Assembly (NCBI RefSeq): GCF_013307435.2
Contig: NZ_CP102846.1
Location: 124,001-188,000, forward strand
Source: Microvirga terrae
GTDB taxonomy: Bacteria > Pseudomonadota > Alphaproteobacteria > Rhizobiales > Beijerinckiaceae
DNA: 64,000 bases
Direction of reading: 5' to 3'
The notes under the pieces: model-generated
What the model was told of the DNA's origin: nothing
The model's input: only the letters and a program-made list of their open reading frames with translations
Database searches by the model: none
In this document: in pieces, positions 1 to 7,472 of the stretch
Numbering within the stretch: the first letter of the stretch is position 1
How the letters are laid out: each line of letters starts with the position of its first letter
Made by a program: the position numbers and the translations under genes

Positions 1-16
1 GAATCCTCCCGTGCGG

Positions 17-631
17 TCACACGCATACTCCATACTTGATCTGGTCGAGGAGCGTCAGGACTTGGTCCGACCTACCTTGAGACACCAGGTCTAGAGGAGT
101 GGCCTGCAGCGCTTGATTATGCTCGACTAACCATAACACGCCCTGATCGCCAAAGACCTCGTGTGTCCTCGCAACGACTGTAGCGATCTCTGGCCCAGAG
201 CCCTTGAGAGACCTGAGTTGCGCAATCTGTCCTTCAAGATGAGTGATCGCTTGATCCAGCAAGGGGTCAACGTTCATCGTGGTGTAATCCTTGTCGATAG
301 GCTCATTGTCGTTTGGTCCCTTGCCTTGCCTCTGCGCAAGCAGACCCTCTTCGAAGGGAAGGTCCTCGACACGCCCATCGTGTTCATCAATAAACCGAAT
401 GTCGGCGTCTGTATAAGGCTTGAAATCCCGATCAATTTCGTTGGGCGGCATATAGACGCCCTGCGCTGCAGCGCGGAGGAATCTCAGGAGTTCGAGCTGC
501 CCTTCCTCGGTTGCCATGAGCTCACCCGGAGGGCGGCTGCCGAATATGCCGTGAGGTCCCCGTAGAAAGTCCTCAGGGTCATCGTAGAGGGCCTCAATGA
601 GTGTGCGGATCTCGTCGACGATCTGGGTCAT
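17..631 (-). CDS. MbcA/ParS/Xre toxin-binding-domain protein (DUF2384-like)
   Basis: A 204-residue soluble protein. About the last 55 residues look like the toxin-binding domain of the MbcA/ParS/Xre antitoxin family: a helix, then a WL..HNQAL..TPLDLV pattern, then a helix ending LLDQIKYGV. In that family the domain holds a RES or ParE-type toxin. The first 140 residues (acidic, with EDFLRGPHGIFG and PPNEIDRDFKPYTDADIRF) match nothing I recognise and no helix-turn-helix is visible, so it is longer than a usual DUF2384 antitoxin. Any toxin partner downstream on this strand would lie beyond the window edge. The start is the first ATG, with only a weak AGG upstream. An antitoxin role is inference from the domain. 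Confidence 0.6.
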   Translation of the reverse strand: MTQIVDEIRTLIEALYDDPEDFLRGPHGIFGSRPPGELMATEEGQLELLRFLRAAAQGVYMPPNEIDRDFKPYTDADIRFIDEHDGRVEDLPFEEGLLAQRQGKGPNDNEPIDKDYTTMNVDPLLDQAITHLEGQIAQLRSLKGSGPEIATVVARTHEVFGDQGVLWLVEHNQALQATPLDLVSQGRSDQVLTLLDQIKYGVCV

Positions 632-803
632 GCCTGAGACTCTAACATCAGGAGGGATAAACGCCAGTTCTCGGGGAGGTCATGGTTGCAATCGCGCTCA
701 CGTGAAAGATAATTCCGGTGAGGACGGCTCTCCCTACCGACTGACACCGTTGACTTCAGCGTATGAGATCGCGCCCGCTCTCTCATCTGTCACGGCAACC
801 CTC

Positions 804-1055
804 CTACCCGTCCCTGAGCGCGTAGCCACGTCGGCGCTTCCGCTGGAGCCAAGTCTCAAGAGCTTCCACGGCCATCGATTGGGTTTCGTAAAGCTCAATC
901 CGCGTCTGACCAGGCCGACCGATACGGCCCCATTCCCGGATCAACGAGGCATCACCGAACAGGCTGGTCTCGATCGACAGGACATAGTAGCGAGCCATGT
1001 TGCAGCTTGGGTCGCACCGGTGCAGGACCAGGCAGTGGATCGTATCGTGAGCCAT
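804..1055 (-). CDS. WGR domain protein
   Basis: An 83-residue protein that is almost entirely one WGR domain. The diagnostic REWGRIGRPGQ motif lies in its middle, followed by an EALETWLQRKRRRGY helix. WGR domains bind nucleic acid or assist DNA-end recognition in PARPs and MolR-like proteins; free-standing WGR proteins are common on alphaproteobacterial plasmids and their role is unknown. The start at MAHDT was chosen because the family usually begins one short segment before the MARYYVLSIE strand; an upstream ATG would add 12 residues. It stands alone between repC and the DUF2384-like gene, on the same strand. Confidence 0.75.
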   Translation of the reverse strand: MAHDTIHCLVLHRCDPSCNMARYYVLSIETSLFGDASLIREWGRIGRPGQTRIELYETQSMAVEALETWLQRKRRRGYALRDG

Positions 1056-1211
1056 TCGCCACTGTCGCGCGGGCCCCTGGACGCGGTCCAATCAAAGTCC
1101 TGAATCCTTTGCGCACCAACGATTCACATCCGTGATGCACCCTACCGCCGCTGCTCTCTAAGTCTACGCACGCTGGCCAATCCTTCATCTCGACGCGCAC
1201 GAACTCTCTTC

Positions 1212-2366
1212 CTATGCCATTCGTCGCCTCCTCATGGCGAGGATCTCGACGGCGAGGTCGATCTTGCCGGTTTTCACCATGCGGGCGAGCGCGCGGAAGT
1301 AGCCGCCCGGGTTCTTGATCCGGCTCTCGCCGCCGTTTTTGGCCACATCGTCCTCGTAGAGCTGCAGGGTGTAGATCACGGAGATCGCCGACCTGACGGT
1401 GCCGATCTCCTCCACGGCCTCGGCCCAGGCGCTCTCATGTGCCCCGAGGGAAGCCCGCAGGTAGCGGCCAGCCGAGACGATGTCGGCCAGATCCCGCACC
1501 GGCTGGCCGTAGTCGCTTAAGGTCGGGCAGGCCTCAAGGATCAATTCCGGTGATAGGTGCTCTGACGGTTGTTCGGTTGAACGAACCGCTTCAGCTTTCT
1601 TCGGAAAGCCTTTGTTACAAGCTTTGCTAGGAGATCCGTTGTTGTTATTAGAGTGACGGACTCCGAGTCCGGCATTGCCCGCTTCATAGAAGGCATCCTC
1701 AACCTGGGTTCTCAACAGCTGCCAGGCCTCCATTAGATCGGCCGGCAACGTCACCTTCGATCGGGCTGGCGTGCGGGCCTGCAGGGCCTTCAGCTCCCCT
1801 TCGAACGCGCTGCGGTCGAGCTCGGGGAAGTGCTCGGCCAAGGCCGCCAAGGCTTCTTCCGCTGCCCGCCGGCAGATCGTGACCTCATCGAACGCCCGCT
1901 TCTGCACCACTCTGAGCTGCTTCTGCTCGATGAGCATCGCCGCCCAGTCGCCTCTTCTGGCGTAGACCGGGGTGAGATCGAACCCAAAGGCATCGACCAC
2001 CTGCCCGGCCAGGTCCTTGACGGCATAGCGCTTGCCGTTGGGCGAGTCCTTGGGGGTCAGCAGCTGCAGGTCGATCAGCTGGCGCAGGATGCGCCGGATC
2101 GCCCGCTCGGTCAGGCCGGTGCGGCTCATGAGATAGTCATTCGATGGCCAGACCAGCAGCCGGTCCCATTCCTGTTCGCCCCAGCAGGCGACGAGCTCGG
2201 ACAGGACCGCCCGCTGGGCTGGCCTGAGGTCGAGCGCCTTGCCCGCATCCCGGGCGGCGGCTGAGAGTTCTTTTCGCGTTACCGTGCGCTCGGCTTCGAG
2301 CGCAAGCTTCCTTGCGGCCAGAGCGGCATGTCTCAGCCGCCGGCCTCCTGACGATGCAAGCTGCAT
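1212..2366 (-). CDS. repC: Plasmid replication initiator RepC
   Basis: A 384-residue RepC-type initiator. The N-terminal half carries the paired winged-helix region of the family: WPSNDYLMSRTGLTERAIRR recognition helix, then SPNGKRYA and AFGFDLTPVYAR. The start at MQLASS is set by a GGAGGG ribosome site 4-5 bases upstream; an ATG four codons earlier lacks one. RepC starts replication of repABC and repC-only alphaproteobacterial plasmids, with the origin inside the gene. In agreement, a locally AT-rich stretch with a hairpin lies at 1560-1660, in the low-complexity SNNNNGSPSKA linker. No repA or repB partition genes adjoin it, so it is either a solo repC module or separated from them. Copy control is probably by the antisense RNA described at 2455-2530. 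Confidence 0.88.
   Translation of the reverse strand: MQLASSGGRRLRHAALAARKLALEAERTVTRKELSAAARDAGKALDLRPAQRAVLSELVACWGEQEWDRLLVWPSNDYLMSRTGLTERAIRRILRQLIDLQLLTPKDSPNGKRYAVKDLAGQVVDAFGFDLTPVYARRGDWAAMLIEQKQLRVVQKRAFDEVTICRRAAEEALAALAEHFPELDRSAFEGELKALQARTPARSKVTLPADLMEAWQLLRTQVEDAFYEAGNAGLGVRHSNNNNGSPSKACNKGFPKKAEAVRSTEQPSEHLSPELILEACPTLSDYGQPVRDLADIVSAGRYLRASLGAHESAWAEAVEEIGTVRSAISVIYTLQLYEDDVAKNGGESRIKNPGGYFRALARMVKTGKIDLAVEILAMRRRRMA
1560..1660. other. Candidate replication origin region inside repC
   Basis: An AT-richer patch inside an otherwise GC-rich gene, including a hairpin with arms GGTTGTTC and GAACGAACC at 1567-1588. In repABC plasmids the origin maps to an AT-rich segment in the middle of repC, so this is the best candidate by analogy. 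I see no experimental or motif proof of an origin. Confidence 0.35.
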
Positions 2367-2418
2367 CGTACCCTCCATGGTGAGGGCAAAGCGGAAGCGT
2401 TCACCGAAACCGATGCTC

Positions 2419-2448
2419 TTGACAGTCAGTTTGTTGGGGTGGCATAAG
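2419..2448 (+). promoter_or_regulatory. Promoter for the candidate counter-transcribed RNA
   Basis: A consensus TTGACA (2419-2424) is followed after 18 bases by CATAAG (2443-2448), a 4/6 match to the -10 box. It points against repC, towards the hairpin terminator at 2494-2529. Confidence 0.5.
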
Positions 2449-2479
2449 GAGATTGTCACATCTTTACTTATGCCCACCC
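2436..2479 (-). repeat. repC leader stem-loop
   Basis: Long inverted repeat GGGGTGGCATAAG (2436-2448) and CTTATGCCCACCC (2467-2479), pairing with one bulged base. It would form a hairpin in the repC mRNA leader, between the terminator-like stem at 2494-2529 and the repC start. In repABC systems, competition between two such leader hairpins, switched by the counter-transcribed RNA, controls repC expression. Confidence 0.5.
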
Positions 2480-2530
2480 TCGCGGTGGTCTCCAAAGGCC
2501 CTCGAAGTTTCCAGCTTCGTGGGCCTTTTG
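2455..2530 (+). ncRNA. Candidate counter-transcribed RNA controlling repC
   Basis: Predicted RNA of roughly 75 nt antisense to the repC leader. It starts just after the TTGACA/CATAAG promoter. It ends at a strong terminator: AAAGGCCC (2494-2501) pairs with GGGCCTTT (2521-2528) and CGAAG with CTTCG, with a T run completing it at 2526-2529. Position, size and orientation match the ctRNA (incA) of repABC plasmids, which pairs with the repC leader and lowers RepC synthesis. The ends are inferred from the promoter and terminator only. Confidence 0.55.
2494..2530 (+). terminator. Rho-independent terminator of the antisense RNA
   Basis: Stem AAAGGCCC/GGGCCTTT plus CGAAG/CTTCG, one T-T mismatch, 7-base loop, then TTTT. 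Read from the minus strand the same hairpin lies in the repC leader and could attenuate it. Confidence 0.65.
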
Positions 2531-2541
2531 CTTTGCCTAGT

Positions 2542-2754
2542 TTACGTCACGGTCTTCAGCTCCTTACGAACGAAGGCTGCTTCGAGCGCATGGGTGATAG
2601 CGACTTGGCGCGAGGGGAAGAGGCCGCTCTCGACGGCCTCGTCGATGGCAGTACCGATTTCCCGAGGAAGCCAAACATTGGTTTCCCGGTCTCCCCTCTC
2701 CCGCCGTGTCTGACGGAGACGTTGAGCTCGCTTGCGACTCGCTGCATCAGCCAT
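2542..2754 (-). CDS. Ribbon-helix-helix-like DNA-binding protein
   Basis: A 70-residue basic protein. After a basic tail (RKRAQRLRQTRRERGDRE), the segment ETNVWLPREIGTAIDEAVESG fits the strand-helix-helix fold of Arc/CopG-type repressors, followed by a second helix with SRQVAITHALEAAF. The start at MADAAS is chosen because the region before it is atypical; an ATG three codons upstream is equally possible. It lies about 175 bases upstream of the repC leader on the same strand, and the palindrome and iteron-like repeats at 2826-2956 lie on its promoter side. A copy-control or autoregulatory role is therefore plausible. An antitoxin role is an alternative, but no toxin adjoins it. Confidence 0.6.
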   Translation of the reverse strand: MADAASRKRAQRLRQTRRERGDRETNVWLPREIGTAIDEAVESGLFPSRQVAITHALEAAFVRKELKTVT

Positions 2755-2825
2755 TGCGTACATCCATGATACTCGTAGCGATACGAGGATTGCCCGATTC
2801 TGGGGCGGCTGTGGAGTCGGAGCGC

Positions 2826-2854
2826 AAGAATCCATTCACAATAATTGGATTCTT
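2826..2854. repeat. 9-bp perfect inverted repeat upstream of the RHH/repC module
   Basis: AAGAATCCA (2826-2834) and TGGATTCTT (2846-2854) separated by 11 AT-rich bases. It lies 70 bases upstream of the RHH start and looks like an operator for a dimeric repressor. Confidence 0.5.
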
Positions 2855-2876
2855 CGTTGGAAAACTCCTTCAGGCA

Positions 2877-2956
2877 GAATCAATTAGCGCAAAAAGCCGA
2901 ATCAATTCGCAAGTAAAACGCTGGTTCCATGCGATCTGGCTTTACGCACTTGATTC
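2877..2956. repeat. Iteron-like repeats GAATCAAT/G-T-GC
   Basis: Three copies of a 12-bp element: GAATCAATTAGC (2877-2888), GAATCAATTCGC (2899-2910) and, inverted, GAATCAAGTGCG (2945-2956 on the minus strand). The first two lie 22 bp apart, two helical turns. The spacing and place next to the replication genes suggest binding sites for a replication or partition protein. The rest of the 2755-3252 gap shows no gene. Confidence 0.4.
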
Positions 2957-3252
2957 TACCTCCTGAGTTATGGGGTCCTTCCCTCGAGGCACATCTCGAC
3001 TTTCCTCGCTCCAAGACTCGATCTTGTGTCTTGAAGACTGAGTGCCAGTAGAAATCCAACAATCACTATTTGCGCTAGACTCAAGAGAGCCGACTTTTGG
3101 CGGAGTGATCGAGCGGTGCTCGTCAGACCTATGGCCACAGGAACCTTATTGGACTTCGACGGGGACTGAAGGGTCATCCTCCCAATAGAGTGGAGAGGAA
3201 CTCCACCTGAAGCGACCCAGTCGGGTGAGATCGACTTCACGCGAGGAGTGAC

Positions 3253-3860
3253 ATGTCAACTTGGGAGCTGCTTATGACAGCCTGGCCAAGGCGAATTTCC
3301 GCCTGAAGCGGTCACTCTCCGCGGTGTGGCATGCGCAGCCCGAACGCCATTTTGACCTTCCTAATTGGTACGTGGCCAAGTGGAGCGGTGTGCCGAGCAA
3401 TAAGGAAGAAACAATCCGGACCTACATCGGGCAGTCCGAAGACGAACTGGCAGGACGTGGCGCCGGCGGCGTAGCCACTTGGTCGTAAATCCTCGTCCTC
3501 AGGAACCCGGATCGGTACGCCATTTTCGATGCTCGGGTCGCTATGGCCCTCAACGCCCTCCAGATTGCCCAGGACCACGAACGGCCGATTTTCTTTCCCA
3601 ACCTGACCAGCAAAAATACGACCGCTAAAGCCTTCCATGATTTCATGAAGGTTCGCGACAATGGCGATGCGCACCGGGCTTACCCGTCGCGCGTCTACTC
3701 TATCTATTTGCAGGTCCTGAGAGAGGTTGCTCGCCGGGTTGAGCTTGAACCGCTCGATGAAATCGAGATGACGCTATTCGCCCAAGCCGAAGTCCTCGCA
3801 CGCAGAGCCATGTCGCACCCTTCAGGACCAGAACATTTCTCAGCGATCGCCGCTGAATAA
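3253..3860 (+). pseudogene. Broken gene of unknown function (frameshift and premature stop)
   Basis: A GAGGAG ribosome site precedes an ATG at 3253 that opens MSTWELL, but the frame is lost near 3270. One base away, the frame continues YDSLAKANFRLKRSL to a TAA at 3486-3488, and the same frame resumes at once with ILVLRNPDRYAIFDARVAMALNAL and runs to 3860. Repairing one indel and the TAA (probably AAA, Lys) would give about 202 residues. The RNPDRYAIFDARVA.ALN stretch is weakly reminiscent of DNA-glycosylase-like proteins, but I cannot name the family. Two independent lesions point to a dead gene. Confidence 0.65.
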
Positions 3861-4076
3861 TCCTGGCGTCCGAGAGTCATATTCGGCGGGAGAATTCCGG
3901 CCGGAGGCTACGAGTCTGCTCAATCAACTTCGGAAAAGCGAAAGGCTTTTTGTCTTAACTCCCGTTGCCTGAGCATGTTAGGTTCACCCGCGGCTTCCTG
4001 CCGAAACCAAGACCATCCTGATAGAAGCTCAACTGAGCGGGTCTGGATGTACCAATAATCAAAAAACGAGACCAAA

Positions 4077-6101
4077 ATGGCAAACTACTCTGTGCCGACT
4101 ATCGACGATATGGGCCTTCACAACCTTTTTAGGGAGTTCGGCACCGCGAATATCACCGCCTTCAATTTTACGTCATTGACGGTTCAATTCGCCAATGGCG
4201 GATCAGCTATGATCGAGGGCGTCGGCCTGGTTGTGGATGAGCCTCAGTACAATCCGCTGGTATCGGGGACGGTCACGACGATCCGGATTTTCAATGCCGT
4301 CCATATCGAGGTCGCCTCGATCACGGATTTGAACATCGGAGCGAATGGCCTGGGAGCGGTGCTTACGGCTGATCCGTCAGACTTCGAGTTTCCAATTAAC
4401 ATCATGCGCTACATTTTCTCTGGCGATGACAGTGTCCAGGGGAGTGACGGCTACGACGTCATTTATGTCGGTACCGGCAATGACACAGTGAGCGCAGGGG
4501 ATGGGACCGATTTCATCTATGCAGGACCTGGCGCTGCCACCATCGACGGCGGCGAAGGCCGGGATACACTGAATTTCGCGGAGGATTTCGCAGGTTACCC
4601 GACCTACACGGCGGGGCTTAACCTCAATCTCGTTGCTGGAACCGGGACAAACACGGACGGTAAGCCTCTCCTGATCTCGGGCATTGAGGATGTCGTTGGC
4701 AGCCTCGGCGATGACACCATCACAGCGAACGACTTCGACAACTTCCTTTTTGGAAATGATGGAGATGACTCCATCTCTGCCGGCGGCGGCAATGATATCC
4801 TCTATGGCGGCCGTGGCAATGACACGCTCGACGGTGGCGCCGGAGATGACATGTTCTTCATCGGCGAGATGGAGATGAACACCTACCTGACCGGTAACAA
4901 GCTTCTGATCGGCGGCGAGGGACACGATACCGCGAACCTGCTCGGATCCCTTTCTGACTTCGACTACACGTTCAACGGTGACAACAACCTCGTTTTCACT
5001 CACAAAATTTCCGGGGCAAAGTTCACAGTCACCGGTATCGAGACCATTTTCGACGGCGTGAGGACCTATACCGTCGACGACTTCAGGAGCCCCATTGAGA
5101 CTCCTCCTACGGACATATTCATCCCGGAGGATACCTTCTGGTCCTATACCATCCCTGAGAGCGTATTCGGTCCAGGGGCCGTCAACGTCAGTTTCAAGAC
5201 CGACGGCTTCCAGCCCCTGCCCTCTTGGATCACATATGACCCGGCCACTAGGACGCTCTCAGGCACGCCGCCTAAGGACGATAATGGCGCTCTGGGCCTT
5301 TCGCTGACGGCGATCGTCAATAGCTCTCCGAAGACGATCTATCTCAATATCGACTTCACACCGGTCAATGATGCTCCGACGAACCTGACCCTGAGCAACG
5401 GATCCGTGATCGAGAACCCGGCCGCCGAAGCCTTCGTTGGTCAGCTGAGTGCAACCGACGTCGACAGTGGCGCCGTGCTCACATACGAGCTGATCGATAG
5501 TGCCGGCGGCCGCTTCAAGCTCAATGGCTCGCAGCTCGTCGTCGCCGATCCTGCAAAGATCGACTATGAGCAGGCCCGCAGCCATACTGTGATTGTCAAG
5601 GTTTCCGATCAGTTCGGTGCGTCCACGACCCAGAAATTCACCATCTCCGTTCAGGACGTGGCCAAGGAAACGGCCGTCGGCGGCATGGGTGACGATCTCA
5701 TCAAGGGCGGATCGGGCAGTGACAAGCTCTACGGCGGCCTCGGCAAGGACGTGCTGACGGGTGGCAAAGGCAAGGACGCCTTTATCTTCGACACGAAGGC
5801 ATCCAAGGCCAACGCCGACAAGATCACCGACTTCAACGTCAAGGATGACTCGATCTATCTCGATAACGCGGTCTTCACGAAGCTTGGAAAAAAGGGATCG
5901 GAAAAGAGCCCGGCAAAGCTAAATCAGGACTTTTTCACCATCGGCTCGAAGGCCAAGGATAAGAACGACTATATCGTCTACGATAACAAGAAAGGCGTCC
6001 TGTACTACGATGCGGACGGTTCTGGTAAGGGCAAGGCGGTTGAGATCGCCACGCTCTCCAAGAACCTCAAGATGACCGCGGCTGACTTCTTCGTTATCTG
6101 A
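4077..6101 (+). CDS. RTX calcium-binding protein with cadherin-like domains, type I-secreted
   Basis: A 674-residue acidic secreted protein. Residues about 115-290 hold RTX nonapeptide repeats (GGxGxDxxx, such as GNDGDDSISAGGGNDIL) that bind calcium outside the cell. Residues about 340-430 form a putative Ig-like domain with SWITYDPATRTLSGTPP, and 435-535 a cadherin-like domain (SATDVDSGAVLTYEL). A second RTX block near 540-575 leads into the C-terminal segment DAFIFDT...ADKITDFN, typical of type I secretion substrates. There is no N-terminal signal peptide, as expected for that route. No ABC exporter or membrane-fusion genes are near, so secretion would depend on genes elsewhere. A surface adhesin or matrix role is inference. 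It ends at a strong terminator. Confidence 0.85.
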   Translation: MANYSVPTIDDMGLHNLFREFGTANITAFNFTSLTVQFANGGSAMIEGVGLVVDEPQYNPLVSGTVTTIRIFNAVHIEVASITDLNIGANGLGAVLTADPSDFEFPINIMRYIFSGDDSVQGSDGYDVIYVGTGNDTVSAGDGTDFIYAGPGAATIDGGEGRDTLNFAEDFAGYPTYTAGLNLNLVAGTGTNTDGKPLLISGIEDVVGSLGDDTITANDFDNFLFGNDGDDSISAGGGNDILYGGRGNDTLDGGAGDDMFFIGEMEMNTYLTGNKLLIGGEGHDTANLLGSLSDFDYTFNGDNNLVFTHKISGAKFTVTGIETIFDGVRTYTVDDFRSPIETPPTDIFIPEDTFWSYTIPESVFGPGAVNVSFKTDGFQPLPSWITYDPATRTLSGTPPKDDNGALGLSLTAIVNSSPKTIYLNIDFTPVNDAPTNLTLSNGSVIENPAAEAFVGQLSATDVDSGAVLTYELIDSAGGRFKLNGSQLVVADPAKIDYEQARSHTVIVKVSDQFGASTTQKFTISVQDVAKETAVGGMGDDLIKGGSGSDKLYGGLGKDVLTGGKGKDAFIFDTKASKANADKITDFNVKDDSIYLDNAVFTKLGKKGSEKSPAKLNQDFFTIGSKAKDKNDYIVYDNKKGVLYYDADGSGKGKAVEIATLSKNLKMTAADFFVI

Positions 6102-6119
6102 CGCTCATCTCTAATCGCT

Positions 6120-6155
6120 AAGCCCTTCCCAATGAAGGTTGGGAAGGGCTTTTCA
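6120..6155 (+). terminator. Rho-independent terminator after the RTX gene
   Basis: Stem AAGCCCTTCCCAA / TTGGGAAGGGCTT with a 6-base loop (TGAAGG), followed by a T run, 18 bases after the stop codon. Confidence 0.85.
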
Positions 6156-6230
6156 TTGGTTGGGTGATCGGCGTATCAAACCAGGGAAAGTTCCTCGGAG
6201 AGCCATGTCGCACCCATTCAACCTGGTCCA

Positions 6231-7472
6231 ATGCGTTACCGCAGCCGAGTGCTCCTCCATTTCGGAGCCTCCGGCAGGTATAGGAGCACAAATCCGGTGT
6301 CGCTAACCGGCCAGATCATTTTCATGCCGTGGGTCACGCTCCCACATGCGGTGACAATTAGTGGGATCCGGTTCTCGCCGATTGACTTGAAGGATCCGAT
6401 TTCGGTCATAGGGCCCGAAATGGCGCCTACCGTCGCAATGGCCCTTAGGCCCTACGTCGATCGGCGCGGCCATCAAATCGAGAGTTGCACAATCCTGCTG
6501 CGGCCCCGCCATCAGCAGTCCTGGAATATGCCCGACCGAATGTGGGGAGCAGCACGGCGCGCTGCCGAGATCCTGGCCCTGTCCTGTCTGGCAGAGCAGA
6601 GATTTATGGAAGGCCATTTAAGCCCCCATCTCAACGCGACGATGTTCCAGATTATCGGGCAGCGGATCACCGCCGGGTCGGACCAGATCGGTTTGTTCTA
6701 TCCGCGGCGGGGAGGTGGGCTTCGGGTAGGTGGCGTCCGTTTCAAGGATGTCGTTTTTCAGCGCCCATCCCAGGTAGAGGGTACCAGGTGCGAGGCCGTC
6801 AATGTCCGCCTCGCCAGAGCCCTTGCGAAAGCCAGCAGGTCAAAATCCCCAATCTGGGATCCGATAGCTTCCTCCCTTGAATTTTTCCTTTTGGGGAACG
6901 CCGAGGTTCCAGAACTCGATTGGGAAAGCTGCATCATGCTCTCGGCCATGGCCTTTGAGAGGCTCCTCGAGCCGGCTCAGGCCAACGCCCAAGGTGTCGC
7001 GGAGGCCCTTGCCAATCTATGGGCTCCATATGCCAGCCGGACCCTGGCTCAAGCCAAGAGGGTAAAGCCCGACAACAAGCCGGATTTCGCGAAGGTGCAG
7101 CAGGAATGGCCGCTACACCGCAAATGGATGAAAGAACTTTACGAGGCGAGGAGCTCACGCGCGCACCGCGGCCCTCGGTCTGTCTTCAGCCAAAATTGGA
7201 GAAACTTGCAGCACATGGTTATCGCTGCCTTTGTCTATCCACTCGCGATCAAACTGAAGCTCGCCAATGCAGATCTTTACCAGCTGAGCGCGCGTGAAAA
7301 GGGTGCTTGCGAGGCCCTGGATCGGCTTCTCGACAGTCACTGGGGCAAAGGCTGGGAGAAGGATCCGGAGTGGTCGAAAATTCTTTCGATGGCCGAAGCC
7401 GAGCATGAATGGTTGCGCATTATTGAAGAAGCGTACGACGAAACGACTAGGAAGGGCGAACTAGGTTCGTGA
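6231..7472 (+). CDS. HEPN-motif protein, coupled to an alpha/beta hydrolase
   Basis: A 413-residue protein I do not recognise as a whole. Residues 304-313 read YEARSSRAHR, which contains the R-x4-H signature (R307, H312) of HEPN RNases within a helical C-terminal region, like the Apea-type HEPN proteins found in defence and stress islands. The N-terminal 200 residues are mixed alpha/beta with no motif I can name. A start at 6324 (MPWVTLPH) would remove 31 residues and looks more like a natural N-terminus; neither start has a clear ribosome site. The stop overlaps the GTG start of the hydrolase (GTGA), so the two are translationally coupled. RNase activity is inferred from the motif. Confidence 0.55.
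   Translation: MRYRSRVLLHFGASGRYRSTNPVSLTGQIIFMPWVTLPHAVTISGIRFSPIDLKDPISVIGPEMAPTVAMALRPYVDRRGHQIESCTILLRPRHQQSWNMPDRMWGAARRAAEILALSCLAEQRFMEGHLSPHLNATMFQIIGQRITAGSDQIGLFYPRRGGGLRVGGVRFKDVVFQRPSQVEGTRCEAVNVRLARALAKASRSKSPIWDPIASSLEFFLLGNAEVPELDWESCIMLSAMAFERLLEPAQANAQGVAEALANLWAPYASRTLAQAKRVKPDNKPDFAKVQQEWPLHRKWMKELYEARSSRAHRGPRSVFSQNWRNLQHMVIAAFVYPLAIKLKLANADLYQLSAREKGACEALDRLLDSHWGKGWEKDPEWSKILSMAEAEHEWLRIIEEAYDETTRKGELGS

Larger units (their letters stand above)
3804..6215. repeat. 17-bp direct repeat flanking the RTX gene
   Basis: AGAGCCATGTCGCACCC occurs at 3804-3820, inside the 3' end of the broken gene, and again at 6199-6215, after the RTX terminator. The pair brackets the whole RTX unit and could be a recombination footprint. 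Only the two end copies are the repeat; the coordinates span both. Confidence 0.4.
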
